Shown: in pieces, positions 1 to 9,421 of the stretch
How positions within the stretch are numbered: the stretch's first letter is position 1
How the letters are laid out: every line of letters begins with the position of its first letter
Source of the DNA: an uncultured Collinsella sp.
GTDB taxonomy: Bacteria; Actinomycetota; Coriobacteriia; Coriobacteriales; Coriobacteriaceae
Length of the DNA stretch: 64,000 nucleotides
Reading direction: 5' to 3'
Assembly (NCBI GenBank): GCA_958405195.1
Contig: CATYDM010000004.1
Span: forward strand, 16,134-80,133
The notes under the pieces: generated by a model
What the model saw: the letters and a program-made list of their open reading frames with translations, nothing else
Told to the model about the DNA's origin: nothing
Database searches by the model: none
Made by a program: the position numbers and the translations under genes

Positions 1-51
1 CTCGCGCTCACGTTTGCGTGCCAGCTCCGGTGTGTCGACCGGGCGCGCCAT
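1..51 (-). CDS. 5' end of an unknown gene, runs off the window
   Basis: An ATG at 51 reading leftwards gives MARPVDTPELARKRERE and stays open to the window edge. Its A overlaps the TAA stop of the upstream ABC transporter gene (TAATG), the usual sign of translational coupling in an operon. Only 17 residues are visible, so no function can be given. The coupling suggests a product made together with the transporter. Confidence 0.55.
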   Translation of the reverse strand, partial: MARPVDTPELARKRERE

Positions 52-3000
52 TAGCTCAGCCTCCCGTGCTCGACCGAAAGCGAGAAATCGGCAAACGCGC
101 AGGTGCTGGCACGGTGGCTCACGAGCACAATGGTCTTGCCGCGGCGTTTGAGCTCGTCGACGGCCTGCATTACGGCTGCCTCGTTGAGGGCGTCGAGTGC
201 GCTGGTGGGCTCGTCGAGCAAGATGAAAGGCGCGTCGTTGAGGAAGATGCGCGCAAGGCCGATGCGCTGGCGCTCGCCGCCCGAAAGCGAGTCGCCCAGC
301 TCGGCAACGGGCGTGTCGAGTCCCTGCGGCAGACGGTCGATGAGCGTGGTGAGTGAGGCGGAGCGGCAAGCGTCGAGCAGCTCAGCATCGGAGGCACCGG
401 AGCGCGCGACCAGCAGGTTCTCGCGTACGGTGCCGCAGAACAGATGCGTATCCTGCGTCATGTAGGCCTCGTTGTCGCGCAGGCTCGCCGTGTTGATCCG
501 GCGGGCGTCAACGCCGCTTACCGTGATGTCGCCGGCGGTGGGGTCCCAAAAACGCATGAGCAGCTTGAGCAGCGTTGACTTGCCCGAGCCCGAGCGCCCC
601 ATGATGCAGGTCATGGTGCCGGGCGCAAAGGTGCAGGTCACGTCGTCGAGGATGAGACTCGAAGCGGGGTCGTTCGCGACCTGCTCTGTGGCGTCGGCAC
701 CGCCCGCGTCCATGCCGCCCGCATAGCTAAAGCTCACGTGCTTGGCTGCGGCGCCGGCAAACTCAACGTCCTGTCCATCGGCGACCTCGGCGCACTGGGG
801 CCGCTCGTCGAGCAAATCGAGCACGCGTGCGCCCGAGGCGAGCGTCTCCTGCAGTGAGGCGCCCAGGCGGCTCACGGCCATCACCGAGCCAAACGACGAC
901 ACAAAGGTAAAGACGGCGACAAACGCTGCGGCAAAATCAACCGTTCCCGCAGACACCAGCTGCAGCGCACGTCCGAGCATCACCAGATTGGCCGCAAGAA
1001 TAAGCGCATCGGCTACGGCCTCGCTGGCCGCCTGGCGGCGCTTGAGGCGCGCGTCCACGGCACCGACTTGCTCGGTCAGCTTGCCCAGGGCACGGCTGCG
1101 ATCGGCGCCACCGGCAAACTGGATAGTCTCGGACGCGCCGCGTAGACTGTCGAGCACAAAGGCACCCAGATTACCGGCACCCTCGCGGCTCTGGCGGCCG
1201 GTGGTGCCGCATGCCTTGGCCGAGGTCAGGGGCAGCAGCACGCCCAGGACCGCGTAGGCCACGAGCGCGATACCCGCGAGCTCGGAGCTCACAGCCAGCA
1301 AAAAGCCCTCATACACAACGGTGCAGACCAGAGCGATGGCAATGGGCGAGATGGTGTGCGCGTAGAAGACCTCGAGCAACTCGATATCCGAGGTGACCAG
1401 GCTCACGAGCTCGCCCTTGCCGCGGCCCTCGAGCTTGGCGGGGGCGAGCTGGCGCAGGGCACCAAACACCAGGTCGCGAATGTGCGCGAGCAGACGGAAT
1501 GCGATGTAATGGTTGCAGAGCTGCTCGCCGTAGTGGAGCGGCCCGCGTGCGATGCCGCAGGCGGCACAGGCCGCGCATGTGACGATAAGACCAAGCCCCA
1601 AGGCGTTGCGGCCCAGCGCGGCCATAAGGCCAAAGGCGCCAAAGGCCGGAACAAACGCGGCGGTGAGCATGCCAATGCTGCCCAGCACGACAGCTAGCAT
1701 AAGCCAGCCGGCAAGCGGTCGGACGAGCCCCATCATGCGCCACATGATGGACGGCGCCGAGCGACGGGCGCGGCCGGAGTCAGGCACCGCGGCAGCAGAA
1801 GACGAGCCGGCACCGTTGAGGCCATCGGCACAGGCGGCGCTGCCGTCAACAGCCTCAACCGCGCCGGCATCCTCGGCATCACCCTCTGCATACGCATATG
1901 CCGAGAGCTGCTCCTGGCTGTTCCACATGCGCGCATAGGCGCCCGCGGCGGCCAAGAGCTCGCCGTGAGTCCCGTGCTCGGCAATACGGCCACGCTCCAG
2001 CACCAGAATCTGGTCGGCGTCCACGATTGTCGACAGGCGATGTGCCACCACGATTACGGTGTGCTCGCCGGCGAGCGACGCGATGACCTCGCCGATCGCG
2101 GCCTCGCTTGCGGCATCGACGTTGCTCGTAGCCTCGTCAAACACATAGATCGGCGAGCCGTGCAGCAGGGCGCGGGCCATGCACACGCGCTGGCGCTGGC
2201 CGCCCGAAAGGTTGGTGCCGCCCTCGTTAATCACCATGTCGAGCCCGCCGTTGGCCCGCACAAAGGCCGCCACGCGCGTGCGGTCGAGCGCGCGCAAAAG
2301 CTCGGCGTCGGTGGCGTTGGGCTGGGCGAGCAGCAGGTTGTCGCGCAGGGTGCCGGCAAACAGGTAACCGTTGGTGGGCACCAGCGTGACGGCGCGCATG
2401 AGCGAGGCGGCCGTGGCATCGCGCAACTCGACGCCGCCAATGCGAACGCTGCCACGGTAGGCACCCTTGCGGCCCGCGATAATCCCCGCGAGCGTGGACT
2501 TGCCGCCGCCGCTTTCGCCCACGAGTGCCACGAGCGAGCCGTGCGCAATGGTCGCGCTGCCGCTGTCCAGCACCGTGCGGTCGCCGTATGCATAGCTCAC
2601 GCCCGCGAGCTCGATATCGCCGCGACCGTCAAGCTCAACATCGCCGCGCTCGGGCTCGGGCGTATCCAAAATGCCAAACATGCGGCGCGAGGCGGCCATG
2701 CCGTTCATGGCCGTGTGGAACAGCGATCCCAGGCGGCGCATGGGCAAAAAGAACTCCTGCGACAGAAAGACGATGAGGAAGGTGGCCTCAAAGCCGATCT
2801 TGCCCGTGGCGAGCTGCAGCGCGGCTACGATAATGCCGAGCGCGGCGCCCATATAGACGACCAGGTCCATAACGCAAATGGAGCGCAGCTGCATCACCAG
2901 CAGGCGCATGGTCGCCGTGCGGAAACGCTCGGACTCGGCGTTGATGCGCTCGTGCCAGCTGCGATCGGCCTGGTAGACCTTAAGGGTGGTGAGACCCTGC

Positions 3001-3617
3001 ACGGCCTCCAGGAACATGCCGCCCAGATCGACATAGCTACCCCAGTACTCGGCACCGATCTTTTTGGCGTTGCGCATGACCATCATGATGGAGACGGGGA
3101 TGACCGGAACGCAGGCGAGCAGCAGCGCGGCGGGAAGACCCGCCTGGCCCACGAGCAGTACAAAGAGCGTGATGGGTGCCAAGCCGGCAAAGAAGAGCTG
3201 CGGCAGGTAGCCGCCAAAGTACACTTGGAGTTGCGTGGCGCCCTCGACGCTGGTCTGGACGGCCTCGGCGGTGGGGACGGTCTCGGTGTAGGAGGGGCCG
3301 AGTGCGGTGAGCTTGTCGTAGACGAGCGAGCGCACGCGGCGGACGGCCTCGAACGCGGCCTTGTCGCCGGCGCGTTGGGCCAGGTAGATGGAGGCGGCGC
3401 GCACGATGATGGCGGCGGCGAGCGGCAAGGCCGCCTGTGCGAGGGCATCGACGGCGAGCGCGGCGGAAAGGCCGTCCGTGACGATGCCGCCCAGAATGCG
3501 TGCAAGCGCCCACATCACCGTGATGTTTGCCATCAGCGCGATCCACTTAAACAGGACGCTTGCCAAAATGTAGGGCGTTGCCTGCGGAACCAGGGAGAAG
3601 AGCCGCTTCTCGAACAT
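51..3617 (-). CDS. Fused two-module ABC exporter (CydDC-like), 1188 aa
   Basis: This is a single polypeptide holding two complete exporter half-units, each with a transmembrane domain followed by an ATPase. Module 1 has a membrane domain at about residues 1-330, Walker A GESGGGKST near 367 and signature LSGGQ near 470 followed by a Walker B ending in DEATS. Module 2 has its membrane domain at about 640-900, Walker A GRSGSGKST near 1006 and signature LSGGE near 1110 with DEPTS. Canonical heterodimeric exporters such as CydD/CydC (glutathione/cysteine export for cytochrome bd assembly) use two proteins of about 570 residues, so this is a head-to-tail fusion. An Ala/Gly/Asp-rich linker near residues 575-625 joins the modules. 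Similarity to CydDC is a family-level judgement and the substrate is unknown. The next gene overlaps its stop. Confidence 0.85.
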   Translation of the reverse strand: MFEKRLFSLVPQATPYILASVLFKWIALMANITVMWALARILGGIVTDGLSAALAVDALAQAALPLAAAIIVRAASIYLAQRAGDKAAFEAVRRVRSLVYDKLTALGPSYTETVPTAEAVQTSVEGATQLQVYFGGYLPQLFFAGLAPITLFVLLVGQAGLPAALLLACVPVIPVSIMMVMRNAKKIGAEYWGSYVDLGGMFLEAVQGLTTLKVYQADRSWHERINAESERFRTATMRLLVMQLRSICVMDLVVYMGAALGIIVAALQLATGKIGFEATFLIVFLSQEFFLPMRRLGSLFHTAMNGMAASRRMFGILDTPEPERGDVELDGRGDIELAGVSYAYGDRTVLDSGSATIAHGSLVALVGESGGGKSTLAGIIAGRKGAYRGSVRIGGVELRDATAASLMRAVTLVPTNGYLFAGTLRDNLLLAQPNATDAELLRALDRTRVAAFVRANGGLDMVINEGGTNLSGGQRQRVCMARALLHGSPIYVFDEATSNVDAASEAAIGEVIASLAGEHTVIVVAHRLSTIVDADQILVLERGRIAEHGTHGELLAAAGAYARMWNSQEQLSAYAYAEGDAEDAGAVEAVDGSAACADGLNGAGSSSAAAVPDSGRARRSAPSIMWRMMGLVRPLAGWLMLAVVLGSIGMLTAAFVPAFGAFGLMAALGRNALGLGLIVTCAACAACGIARGPLHYGEQLCNHYIAFRLLAHIRDLVFGALRQLAPAKLEGRGKGELVSLVTSDIELLEVFYAHTISPIAIALVCTVVYEGFLLAVSSELAGIALVAYAVLGVLLPLTSAKACGTTGRQSREGAGNLGAFVLDSLRGASETIQFAGGADRSRALGKLTEQVGAVDARLKRRQAASEAVADALILAANLVMLGRALQLVSAGTVDFAAAFVAVFTFVSSFGSVMAVSRLGASLQETLASGARVLDLLDERPQCAEVADGQDVEFAGAAAKHVSFSYAGGMDAGGADATEQVANDPASSLILDDVTCTFAPGTMTCIMGRSGSGKSTLLKLLMRFWDPTAGDITVSGVDARRINTASLRDNEAYMTQDTHLFCGTVRENLLVARSGASDAELLDACRSASLTTLIDRLPQGLDTPVAELGDSLSGGERQRIGLARIFLNDAPFILLDEPTSALDALNEAAVMQAVDELKRRGKTIVLVSHRASTCAFADFSLSVEHGRLS

Positions 3618-3830
3618 GAAACCTCCGATGCCATAACGGTGCCGGGCGGGGTCCTCGGCAGCCGCTTAGTTAGCCAAATGCAACTAGAGTAACATCGTGC
3701 AGCGGGTAAGTATGCCGATGGTAATTTTTTGGCCGATGAACTGCGTAGAAAGTTCAAAATTGTTGAGTGCGGCGAACTTTGTGGTGGACGGAGTGCGGGC
3801 GCAATTCTGATCGTGTGCGGCCCCGCTCCA

Positions 3831-3895
3831 AAACGTGTACGTCAGCCCCCAAAACCGACAAAAAATGACATGTTTGGAGGCTGACGTACACGTTT
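3831..3895. repeat. Long intergenic palindrome, 23-bp arms
   Basis: Arms at 3831-3853 and 3873-3895 are reverse complements over 23 nt with one mismatch; the outer 17 nt match perfectly. The loop is 19 nt and A-rich. It sits in the 384-bp gap between the divergent ABC and LarC-like genes. There is no T-run, so it is not a standard terminator. The rest of the gap shows no other clear element apart from the upstream regions of the two genes. Confidence 0.85.
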
Positions 3896-4001
3896 AGATA
3901 GGGGCGAGGGCGGCGACGGACGAAAGTCACGCCTGCGCCACGTCCGATGTGCTAGCGTTTGAGTGAACAAAACGAGCCCGCGCGGAAAGGATTCGGACCG
4001 T

Positions 4002-4487
4002 ATGCAACGTGGAAGTACATCTCCGCTGTCCCGCGAGACCGATGCGCCCGAGACCATCGTCAAGCTGGAGTGCGACATCGACGACGCATCGCCCGAGGTG
4101 CTCGCCTACGCCGCCGAACGCCTGCGCGAGGCGGGTGCGCGCGAGGTGCACTGGCTACCCCTCTACTGCAAAAAAGGCCGCCCCGGCTGGCAGCTGCAGG
4201 TGATTTGCTCGCATGAGGATGTCGAGCGCCTACAGACGATTATCTTTTTGGAGACCACGACCAACGCCGTTCGTCGCCAGGTGATGGAACGCGTTTGCCT
4301 GCCGCGCCGATTCGAACAGGTGGCAACGCCTTGGGGCGAGGTATCCGTTAAGGTGGCGACCCTGCCCGACGACAGCGAGCGCGCGGCACCCGAGTACGAG
4401 GATTGCGCCCGTCTTGCCCGCGAACATGGCGTGCCGCTCCAACGCGTGATGCAGGCGGCCCAAGCCGCGGCGTTGCGATTTGAGTGA
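4002..4487 (+). CDS. LarC C-terminal (nickel insertion) domain protein
   Basis: The 161-residue protein matches the C-terminal half of LarC, the chelatase that inserts nickel into the pyridinium-bisthiocarboxylate cofactor of lactate racemase. Seen here are the family-like stretches CDIDDASPEVL, LYCKKGRPGW and, near the end, PEYEDCARLAREHGVPL. The N-terminal LarC1 half is absent, and no larB, larE or larA lies in the window. ATG 4002 is preferred because AAAGGA lies 10 nt upstream; an in-frame GTG at 3963 has no visible ribosome binding site. It may be a free LarC2 partner of a LarC1 encoded elsewhere, or a protein with a reassigned role in nickel handling. Confidence 0.75.
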   Translation: MQRGSTSPLSRETDAPETIVKLECDIDDASPEVLAYAAERLREAGAREVHWLPLYCKKGRPGWQLQVICSHEDVERLQTIIFLETTTNAVRRQVMERVCLPRRFEQVATPWGEVSVKVATLPDDSERAAPEYEDCARLAREHGVPLQRVMQAAQAAALRFE

Positions 4488-4542
4488 TGCGCGCGATTGA
4501 CGCGCCGCGCCAATCCAATTACCCCCACCGAAAGGACCACCC

Positions 4543-5091
4543 ATGAAATACTTCATCGCCTCTGACATCCATGGCTCGGCATACTGGGCCGAGCGCCTCT
4601 GCACTGCCATCGAATCCGAACAGCCCGACCGCATCGTGCTGCTGGGCGACCTGCTCTACCACGGCCCGCGCAACGACCTGCCGCGCGACTACGCTCCCAA
4701 GCGCGTGATTCCGCTGCTCAACGCCCTGGCCGACCGCATCATCGCAGTGCGCGGCAACTGCGACGCCGAGGTCGACCAGATGGTGCTCGATTTTCCCGTC
4801 ATGGCCGACTACGCCACCCTGTTTGACGAGACCGGCCGCGAGCTGTTCCTGACACACGGCCACGTCTTTGGCGCCGGCATGCACAACAGCGTTGACCATG
4901 CGCCCGCGCTGCCCGAGGGCTCCGCGCTCGTCTACGGCCATACGCACATCAAGGTCAACGAAGCGAGCGAGACGCACCCGGGCCTGTGGCTCTTCAATCC
5001 CGGCAGCGTGAGCATTCCCAAAGACGGCACGCACAGCTACGGTATCTACGAGGACGGTGCGTTCCGCCACGTGATCCTGGAGGAGGAGTAA
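4543..5091 (+). CDS. yfcE: YfcE-like metallophosphodiesterase
   Basis: This 182-residue calcineurin-like phosphoesterase belongs to the YfcE/MJ0936 family. Metal-binding motifs appear in order: SDIHG at residues 7-11, GDLLYHGPRND near 34, GNCD near 71, THGH near 104 and YGHTHI near 129. Length and motif order fit YfcE, which hydrolyses phosphodiesters with divalent metals in vitro; the physiological substrate is unclear. AAAGGA precedes the start by 9 nt. mazG begins 2 nt after its stop, so the two are probably co-transcribed. Confidence 0.85.
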   Translation: MKYFIASDIHGSAYWAERLCTAIESEQPDRIVLLGDLLYHGPRNDLPRDYAPKRVIPLLNALADRIIAVRGNCDAEVDQMVLDFPVMADYATLFDETGRELFLTHGHVFGAGMHNSVDHAPALPEGSALVYGHTHIKVNEASETHPGLWLFNPGSVSIPKDGTHSYGIYEDGAFRHVILEEE

Positions 5092-5093
5092 CC

Positions 5094-5954
5094 ATGCCCG
5101 AGCATATGGCTCAGCAAAATGCCGAGGGTTCGCGCGACCTGTCGACGCTGGTAGATGCGTCGGCCGAGCTGCAGCATCTGGTGCAGACCATCTGGCGCCT
5201 GCGTCAGCCCGACGGCTGCCCGTGGGACCGTGAGCAGACGCATCAGAGCATCGGCAAGAACATGATCGAGGAGGCCTATGAGGCGCTCGATTGCATCGAG
5301 GCGGACGACGTGGCGCATCTACGCGAGGAGCTGGGCGACGTGCTCATGCAGGTCGTGCTGCATGCGCAGATCGCGGCGGACGCCGGAGAGTTTACGCTTG
5401 CCGACGTGGCGCACGATATCGACGCCAAGCTCATCCGTCGCCATCCGCACGTCTTTGGCGATGCGGATGCCGACAGCTCCGACGAGGTACTCAAGATTTG
5501 GGACGAGGTCAAGCTTGCCGAGAAGGCCGCTAAGGACAATGCCGTGGCGGCGGGCGAGGCTGCGCCCGAGGGCCTACTCGACGGCGTGCCCACGCATCTG
5601 CCGGCGCTGATGCAGGCTCAGAAGGTGTCGCGTAAGGCGGCTGCCGTGGGCTTTGAATGGGAGACGGTCCAGGATGTGTGGGACGAGGTCGCCGAGGAGC
5701 GTGCCGAGTTTGAGGCCGAGGCTCCCGGCTCGCCCGAGCGCGAGATGGAGTTTGGCGACCTGCTCTTTGCCCTGGTCAACGTTGCGCGCAAGGAGGGAAT
5801 CGACGCCGAGAGCGCCCTGCGTGCCAGCACGGCAAAGTTCCGCCGCCGTTGGGCTGCGATGGAGCAGATGGCGGCCGACGCCCACGTTGATCTGGCCGAG
5901 CTTTCGACTCACGGCCTCAACGACCTGTGGGACGCAGCAAAGGCGGAGGAGTAA
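5094..5954 (+). CDS. mazG: Nucleoside triphosphate pyrophosphohydrolase MazG
   Basis: The 286-residue protein carries two MazG domains in the order expected of full-length MazG. The first contains CPWDREQTH, the metal-binding EEAYEAL and then EELGDVL, with the ExxE and ExxD acidic residues in place. The second contains ERAEFEAE and FGDLLFALVNVAR. MazG removes pyrophosphate from (d)NTPs and can act as a house-cleaning enzyme. The start at 5094 is preceded by GGAGGAG, which overlaps the end of the phosphodiesterase gene, so translation is probably coupled. Confidence 0.92.
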   Translation: MPEHMAQQNAEGSRDLSTLVDASAELQHLVQTIWRLRQPDGCPWDREQTHQSIGKNMIEEAYEALDCIEADDVAHLREELGDVLMQVVLHAQIAADAGEFTLADVAHDIDAKLIRRHPHVFGDADADSSDEVLKIWDEVKLAEKAAKDNAVAAGEAAPEGLLDGVPTHLPALMQAQKVSRKAAAVGFEWETVQDVWDEVAEERAEFEAEAPGSPEREMEFGDLLFALVNVARKEGIDAESALRASTAKFRRRWAAMEQMAADAHVDLAELSTHGLNDLWDAAKAEE

Positions 5955-6143
5955 GACTGCGGGGGCGACGAGCTGACACGCCTCATCGTTCCCGCTAAAT
6001 TTTTCGAAAAACAAGTGTATCCCTCGGCTAACTTAGGGCATAATGCAAAAAGTGCGACATGGCTAACTTACGGAGGCGCACCGACGGTGCACGGTCAGCC
6101 GGTCGCTTGCATCCACTATGTTTCCAAGTGAGAGGGAGACAAC

Positions 6144-7433
6144 ATGAGCGATATTTTGGACGTCTACGGTCGTGAGGTGCTCGACAGCCGCGGCAATCCC
6201 ACTGTCGAGGTCGAGGTCGTGCTCGAGGACGGTAGCTTTGGCCGCGCAATGGTGCCTTCGGGCGCTTCGACCGGTGCCTTTGAGGCCTGCGAGCTGCGCG
6301 ATGGCGACAAGGGTCGCTACCTGGGCAAGGGCGTTTCGCAGGCCGTCGAGCACGTCAATAACGAGTGCGCTAACGCCGTCGTGGGCCTCGACGCCTTCGA
6401 CCAGCGCGCCGTCGATGCCGCGCTGATTGCCGCGGACGGTACCCCCAACAAGACCAAGCTCGGTGCCAACGCCATTCTGGGTGTGTCGTTGGCAGTTGCC
6501 CGCGCCGCTGCCGAGTCGGCGGGTCTTTCGCTGTACCAGTATCTGGGTGGCGTCAACGCCCACCTGCTGCCCACACCTATGATGAACATTCTCAACGGCG
6601 GCGTGCATGCCGACAATAACGTCGACTTCCAGGAGTTCATGATCATGCCGGTGGGCGCCCCGAGCTTTGCCGAGGGCCTGCGTTGGTGCGCCGAGGTCTA
6701 CCACACCCTCAAGGGTGTGCTGCACGAGGCCGGCCTGGGCGGCGGCGTGGGCGACGAGGGTGGCTTTGCGCCCAACCTTAAGACCAATGCCGAGCCGTTC
6801 GAGTACATTACCAAGGCCGTCGAGAAGGCTGGCTTTAAGCCCGGCGTCGACTTCATGTACGCCATGGACCCGGCCTCGACCGAGTTCTACAACGCCGAGA
6901 CCGGCATGTACGAGCTCAAGGGCGAGGGCGTGGAGTACACGAGTGCCCAGATGGTTGATTACTGGGAGAAGCTCGTCGACACCTATCCCATCATCTCCAT
7001 CGAGGACGGCATGGCCGAGGAGGACTGGGACGGCTGGGTTGAGCTCACCCGTCGCATTGGCAACAAGGTGCAGCTGGTGGGCGACGACCTGTTCGTCACC
7101 AACACCGAGCGCCTTAAGAAGGGCATCGAGCTGGGTGCCGCCAACGCGATCCTGGTCAAGGTCAACCAGATCGGCACACTCACCGAGTCGCTCGAGGCCA
7201 TCGAGACCGCCAAGGAGGCCGGCTATGCTTGCATCGTGAGCCACCGCTCCGGCGAGACCGAGGATTCCACGATCGCCGACCTGGTCGTGGGCGTCAATGC
7301 CGGCCAGATCAAGTCGGGCGCCCCGTGCCGCAGCGACCGTATCGTCAAGTACAATCAGCTCATCCGCATCGAGGACGAGCTCGAGGGCAGCGCGCGCTAC
7401 GCCGGTAAGACCGCGTTCTACAACATTCGCTAA
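6144..7433 (+). CDS. eno: Enolase
   Basis: Phosphopyruvate hydratase of glycolysis, 429 residues, the normal bacterial length. Visible are GREVLDSRGNPTVEVEV at the N-terminus, the magnesium ligands in the DFMYAMDPASTEFY, SIEDGMAEEDWDG and VGDDLFVTN segments, the signature VKVNQIGTLTES, and the SHRSGETED active-site loop. AGGGAGA precedes the ATG. A CATAAT -10 candidate lies at 6039-6044. Transcription probably ends at the terminator at 7507-7538, so eno is likely monocistronic. Confidence 0.98.
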   Translation: MSDILDVYGREVLDSRGNPTVEVEVVLEDGSFGRAMVPSGASTGAFEACELRDGDKGRYLGKGVSQAVEHVNNECANAVVGLDAFDQRAVDAALIAADGTPNKTKLGANAILGVSLAVARAAAESAGLSLYQYLGGVNAHLLPTPMMNILNGGVHADNNVDFQEFMIMPVGAPSFAEGLRWCAEVYHTLKGVLHEAGLGGGVGDEGGFAPNLKTNAEPFEYITKAVEKAGFKPGVDFMYAMDPASTEFYNAETGMYELKGEGVEYTSAQMVDYWEKLVDTYPIISIEDGMAEEDWDGWVELTRRIGNKVQLVGDDLFVTNTERLKKGIELGAANAILVKVNQIGTLTESLEAIETAKEAGYACIVSHRSGETEDSTIADLVVGVNAGQIKSGAPCRSDRIVKYNQLIRIEDELEGSARYAGKTAFYNIR

Positions 7434-7506
7434 ACGGGCGAATTTGGCGAGGGGGAGGCTGACTCGGTTCCGTCTCGCCTTGACTGGATGCTGCAAAGCG
7501 CCATTG

Positions 7507-7538
7507 GGCGCTGGGCCATATGGCTCAGCGCCTTTTTT
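7507..7538 (+). terminator. Rho-independent terminator after eno
   Basis: An 11-bp stem with one G-T pair (GGCGCTGGGCC / GGCTCAGCGCC) closes an ATAT loop and runs directly into six T residues. Confidence 0.9.
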
Positions 7539-7629
7539 ATGTCGAGCAAAGGCTGCCGAAGGTGGTGCGCGCGCTCGTGCTATAACTAGAATACTTAGCG
7601 CAAACAAACCTCAACCGCACAAGGCGCAC

Positions 7630-8391
7630 ATGGATCAGATTTACGACAACAGGTACTATTCCGCCGGTTCGCGTGAGCCGTCGCCTCGCCGTGCGCGCAC
7701 GGTGCAGCTCGGTGGGTCCGCCTACGCCGGCGCCGACCGCTCCACGCAGCGCCCGACAAGTACCTCGCGCCCCAATGCTCATGTGAATACTTCGGCAGAT
7801 GGACCGGTGCGCCCGGCACGTTCGACACATGCGTCGCGTCCCTCGGCCCAGACGCACGACAGGTCGAGCAGGCCTTCGAGCCGTCTTTCGGGCTCGGACT
7901 TTATGCGCTACGCCAACGACAATGCGGTGGTCAAGGCGATCTATGACTTTACGCATGGCTCTCTGCGTCCGCTGTTTATCGGTATCGTGGTGGCGCTGGC
8001 GCTCGTGAGCCTGTATTTTCCCGTACGCGACCTGTACGTGGCAAAACGCTCGAGCGACATCTTGGCCAAGCAGGTCGAGATTCGCCAGCAATACAATGAT
8101 GAGCTGCAAAAAAGCGTCGACAAGCTGCTCTCGGAGGAGGGTATCAAGGACGCGGCGTCCGAGGACCTGGGCCTGGTGATGCCCGGCGAGAAGAAGATTG
8201 ACGTGCTAGGCTTGGACGACGATTCGGACTCGTCGTCGAGCAAAAAGTCCTCAAACGCCAAGAAGGCCAGCGAAGTGGCCAAGGAAATCGAAGAAGTCGG
8301 CAAGGACGCGCCGTGGTACATCCAGGCGCTCGACATGCTGTTTGGGTTTAACGGCGTCGAGGGTCAGACGGTCGTGTCCAACGGCAAATAG
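7630..8391 (+). CDS. FtsB/DivIC-type septum formation initiator
   Basis: The 253-residue single-pass membrane protein has a basic, Ser/Thr/Arg-rich cytoplasmic tail (about 1-105), one transmembrane helix near 118-135 and a coiled-coil stretch (KQVEIRQQYNDELQKS) just outside the membrane. This layout is typical of the FtsB/DivIC family, which scaffolds the divisome. FtsB itself is only about 100 residues; the long N-terminal tail and acidic Ser-rich C-terminal region are extensions. ATG 7630 is chosen because the conserved architecture starts there; an open frame upstream overlaps the eno terminator. The location after eno is the classical ftsB/divIC context. The Ppx gene follows after 20 bp. 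Confidence 0.8.
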   Translation: MDQIYDNRYYSAGSREPSPRRARTVQLGGSAYAGADRSTQRPTSTSRPNAHVNTSADGPVRPARSTHASRPSAQTHDRSSRPSSRLSGSDFMRYANDNAVVKAIYDFTHGSLRPLFIGIVVALALVSLYFPVRDLYVAKRSSDILAKQVEIRQQYNDELQKSVDKLLSEEGIKDAASEDLGLVMPGEKKIDVLGLDDDSDSSSSKKSSNAKKASEVAKEIEEVGKDAPWYIQALDMLFGFNGVEGQTVVSNGK

Positions 8392-8411
8392 CGCCCGGAG
8401 GGGAGCCCGCA

Positions 8412-9413
8412 ATGACAAATTGCAAACGCTATAAGGTGGCCGCGATCGACCTGGGAACGGTGTCGTCGCGACTGGTGTTGGCCCAGGTCGAGGGCGGAGC
8501 GATTGTGGAATCGTCCAAGCATACCGAGATTACCGACCTGGGCGAGGGCGTGGACGCGACGGGCCGCTTTTGCGAGGCGGCCGTTGAGCGTGTGCTCGCT
8601 GCGTGCCGCATGTTTGTGGACGAGGCCCGTGCCTTTGGGGCCGCGTGCGTCTGCACCACGTGCACGAGCGCCGCGCGCGATGCGTCCAATGCCGCGCTGC
8701 TGCTGGACGGCCTGCGCGAGCTGGGGCTCGAGCCGCAGGTGATTCCGGGCGAGGTCGAGGCGCGCCTGACATTTTTTGGCGTGGCGCACGACTTTGCCGG
8801 TGAACGCATTATCGTCGCCGATTCGGGCGGCGGCTCCACGGAGCTCGCGACGGGCGTGTACGCGCCGGAGCGCGGGGTCTTTGCGCTGGAGGGAACGCGC
8901 TCGCTGGACATCGGTTGCCGTCGCGTGACCGAGCGGTTTTTCTCTGCGCTGCCGCCGTCGACGAACGAGCTTGCGGTTGCCGCCGCGTGGGCGGGCGAGC
9001 AGTTCTCCGCCTATTTTGAGGGCCTGCCCAGCGACTTTGAGCGCGCCGAGCGCCTCGTTGCGGTGGGCGGTACCGTCACCACGCTCGTGGCGCTGGTCCA
9101 CGAACTGGAGCCGTACGACTCGAACTTTGTGCACCTGCGCGAGCTTTCGATGGAGAAGATTTCGGCCGCTATCGAGCGCATGTCTGCGTTGGATGTTGCA
9201 GGCATTGCCGCGTTGCCGGGCGTGCAGCCCAAGCGCGCGGGCGTGATTCTGGCCGGCGCCGTGGTGATTCGCGAGCTCATGCACGCCGGTGGCTACGATA
9301 CGCTCACCGTAAGCGAGAACAGCCTCCTCGCCGGCATGGCCGCCACCATCAACGAAACCCTCGACGGCGCGAACCCCACCATCGGCTGGACCCCGAGTCT
9401 GAGTGCTCTTTAA
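8412..9413 (+). CDS. Ppx/GppA family phosphatase
   Basis: The 333-residue protein has the ASKHA fold of exopolyphosphatase / pppGpp phosphatase. The N-terminal phosphate-binding loop reads AIDLGTVSSRLVLA, the second nucleotide motif is VADSGGGSTEL near residue 137, and a third glycine-rich motif (VAVGGTVTTL) is near 216. The length corresponds to the short Ppx form lacking the C-terminal HD-like domain of E. coli Ppx. It probably hydrolyses polyphosphate or pppGpp; sequence alone does not separate the two. It lies 20 bp after the septum gene, suggesting co-transcription. Confidence 0.88.
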   Translation: MTNCKRYKVAAIDLGTVSSRLVLAQVEGGAIVESSKHTEITDLGEGVDATGRFCEAAVERVLAACRMFVDEARAFGAACVCTTCTSAARDASNAALLLDGLRELGLEPQVIPGEVEARLTFFGVAHDFAGERIIVADSGGGSTELATGVYAPERGVFALEGTRSLDIGCRRVTERFFSALPPSTNELAVAAAWAGEQFSAYFEGLPSDFERAERLVAVGGTVTTLVALVHELEPYDSNFVHLRELSMEKISAAIERMSALDVAGIAALPGVQPKRAGVILAGAVVIRELMHAGGYDTLTVSENSLLAGMAATINETLDGANPTIGWTPSLSAL

Positions 9414-9421
9414 CCGTCTTC

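Noticed and set aside
1965..3692. 575-codon plus-strand frame opposite the ABC transporter
   Set aside because: Antisense shadow; the ABC motifs on the minus strand are complete and in the right order.
3963..4001. GTG start for the LarC-like protein 13 codons upstream
   Set aside because: No ribosome binding site precedes it, while ATG 4002 has one; the extra residues do not match the family.
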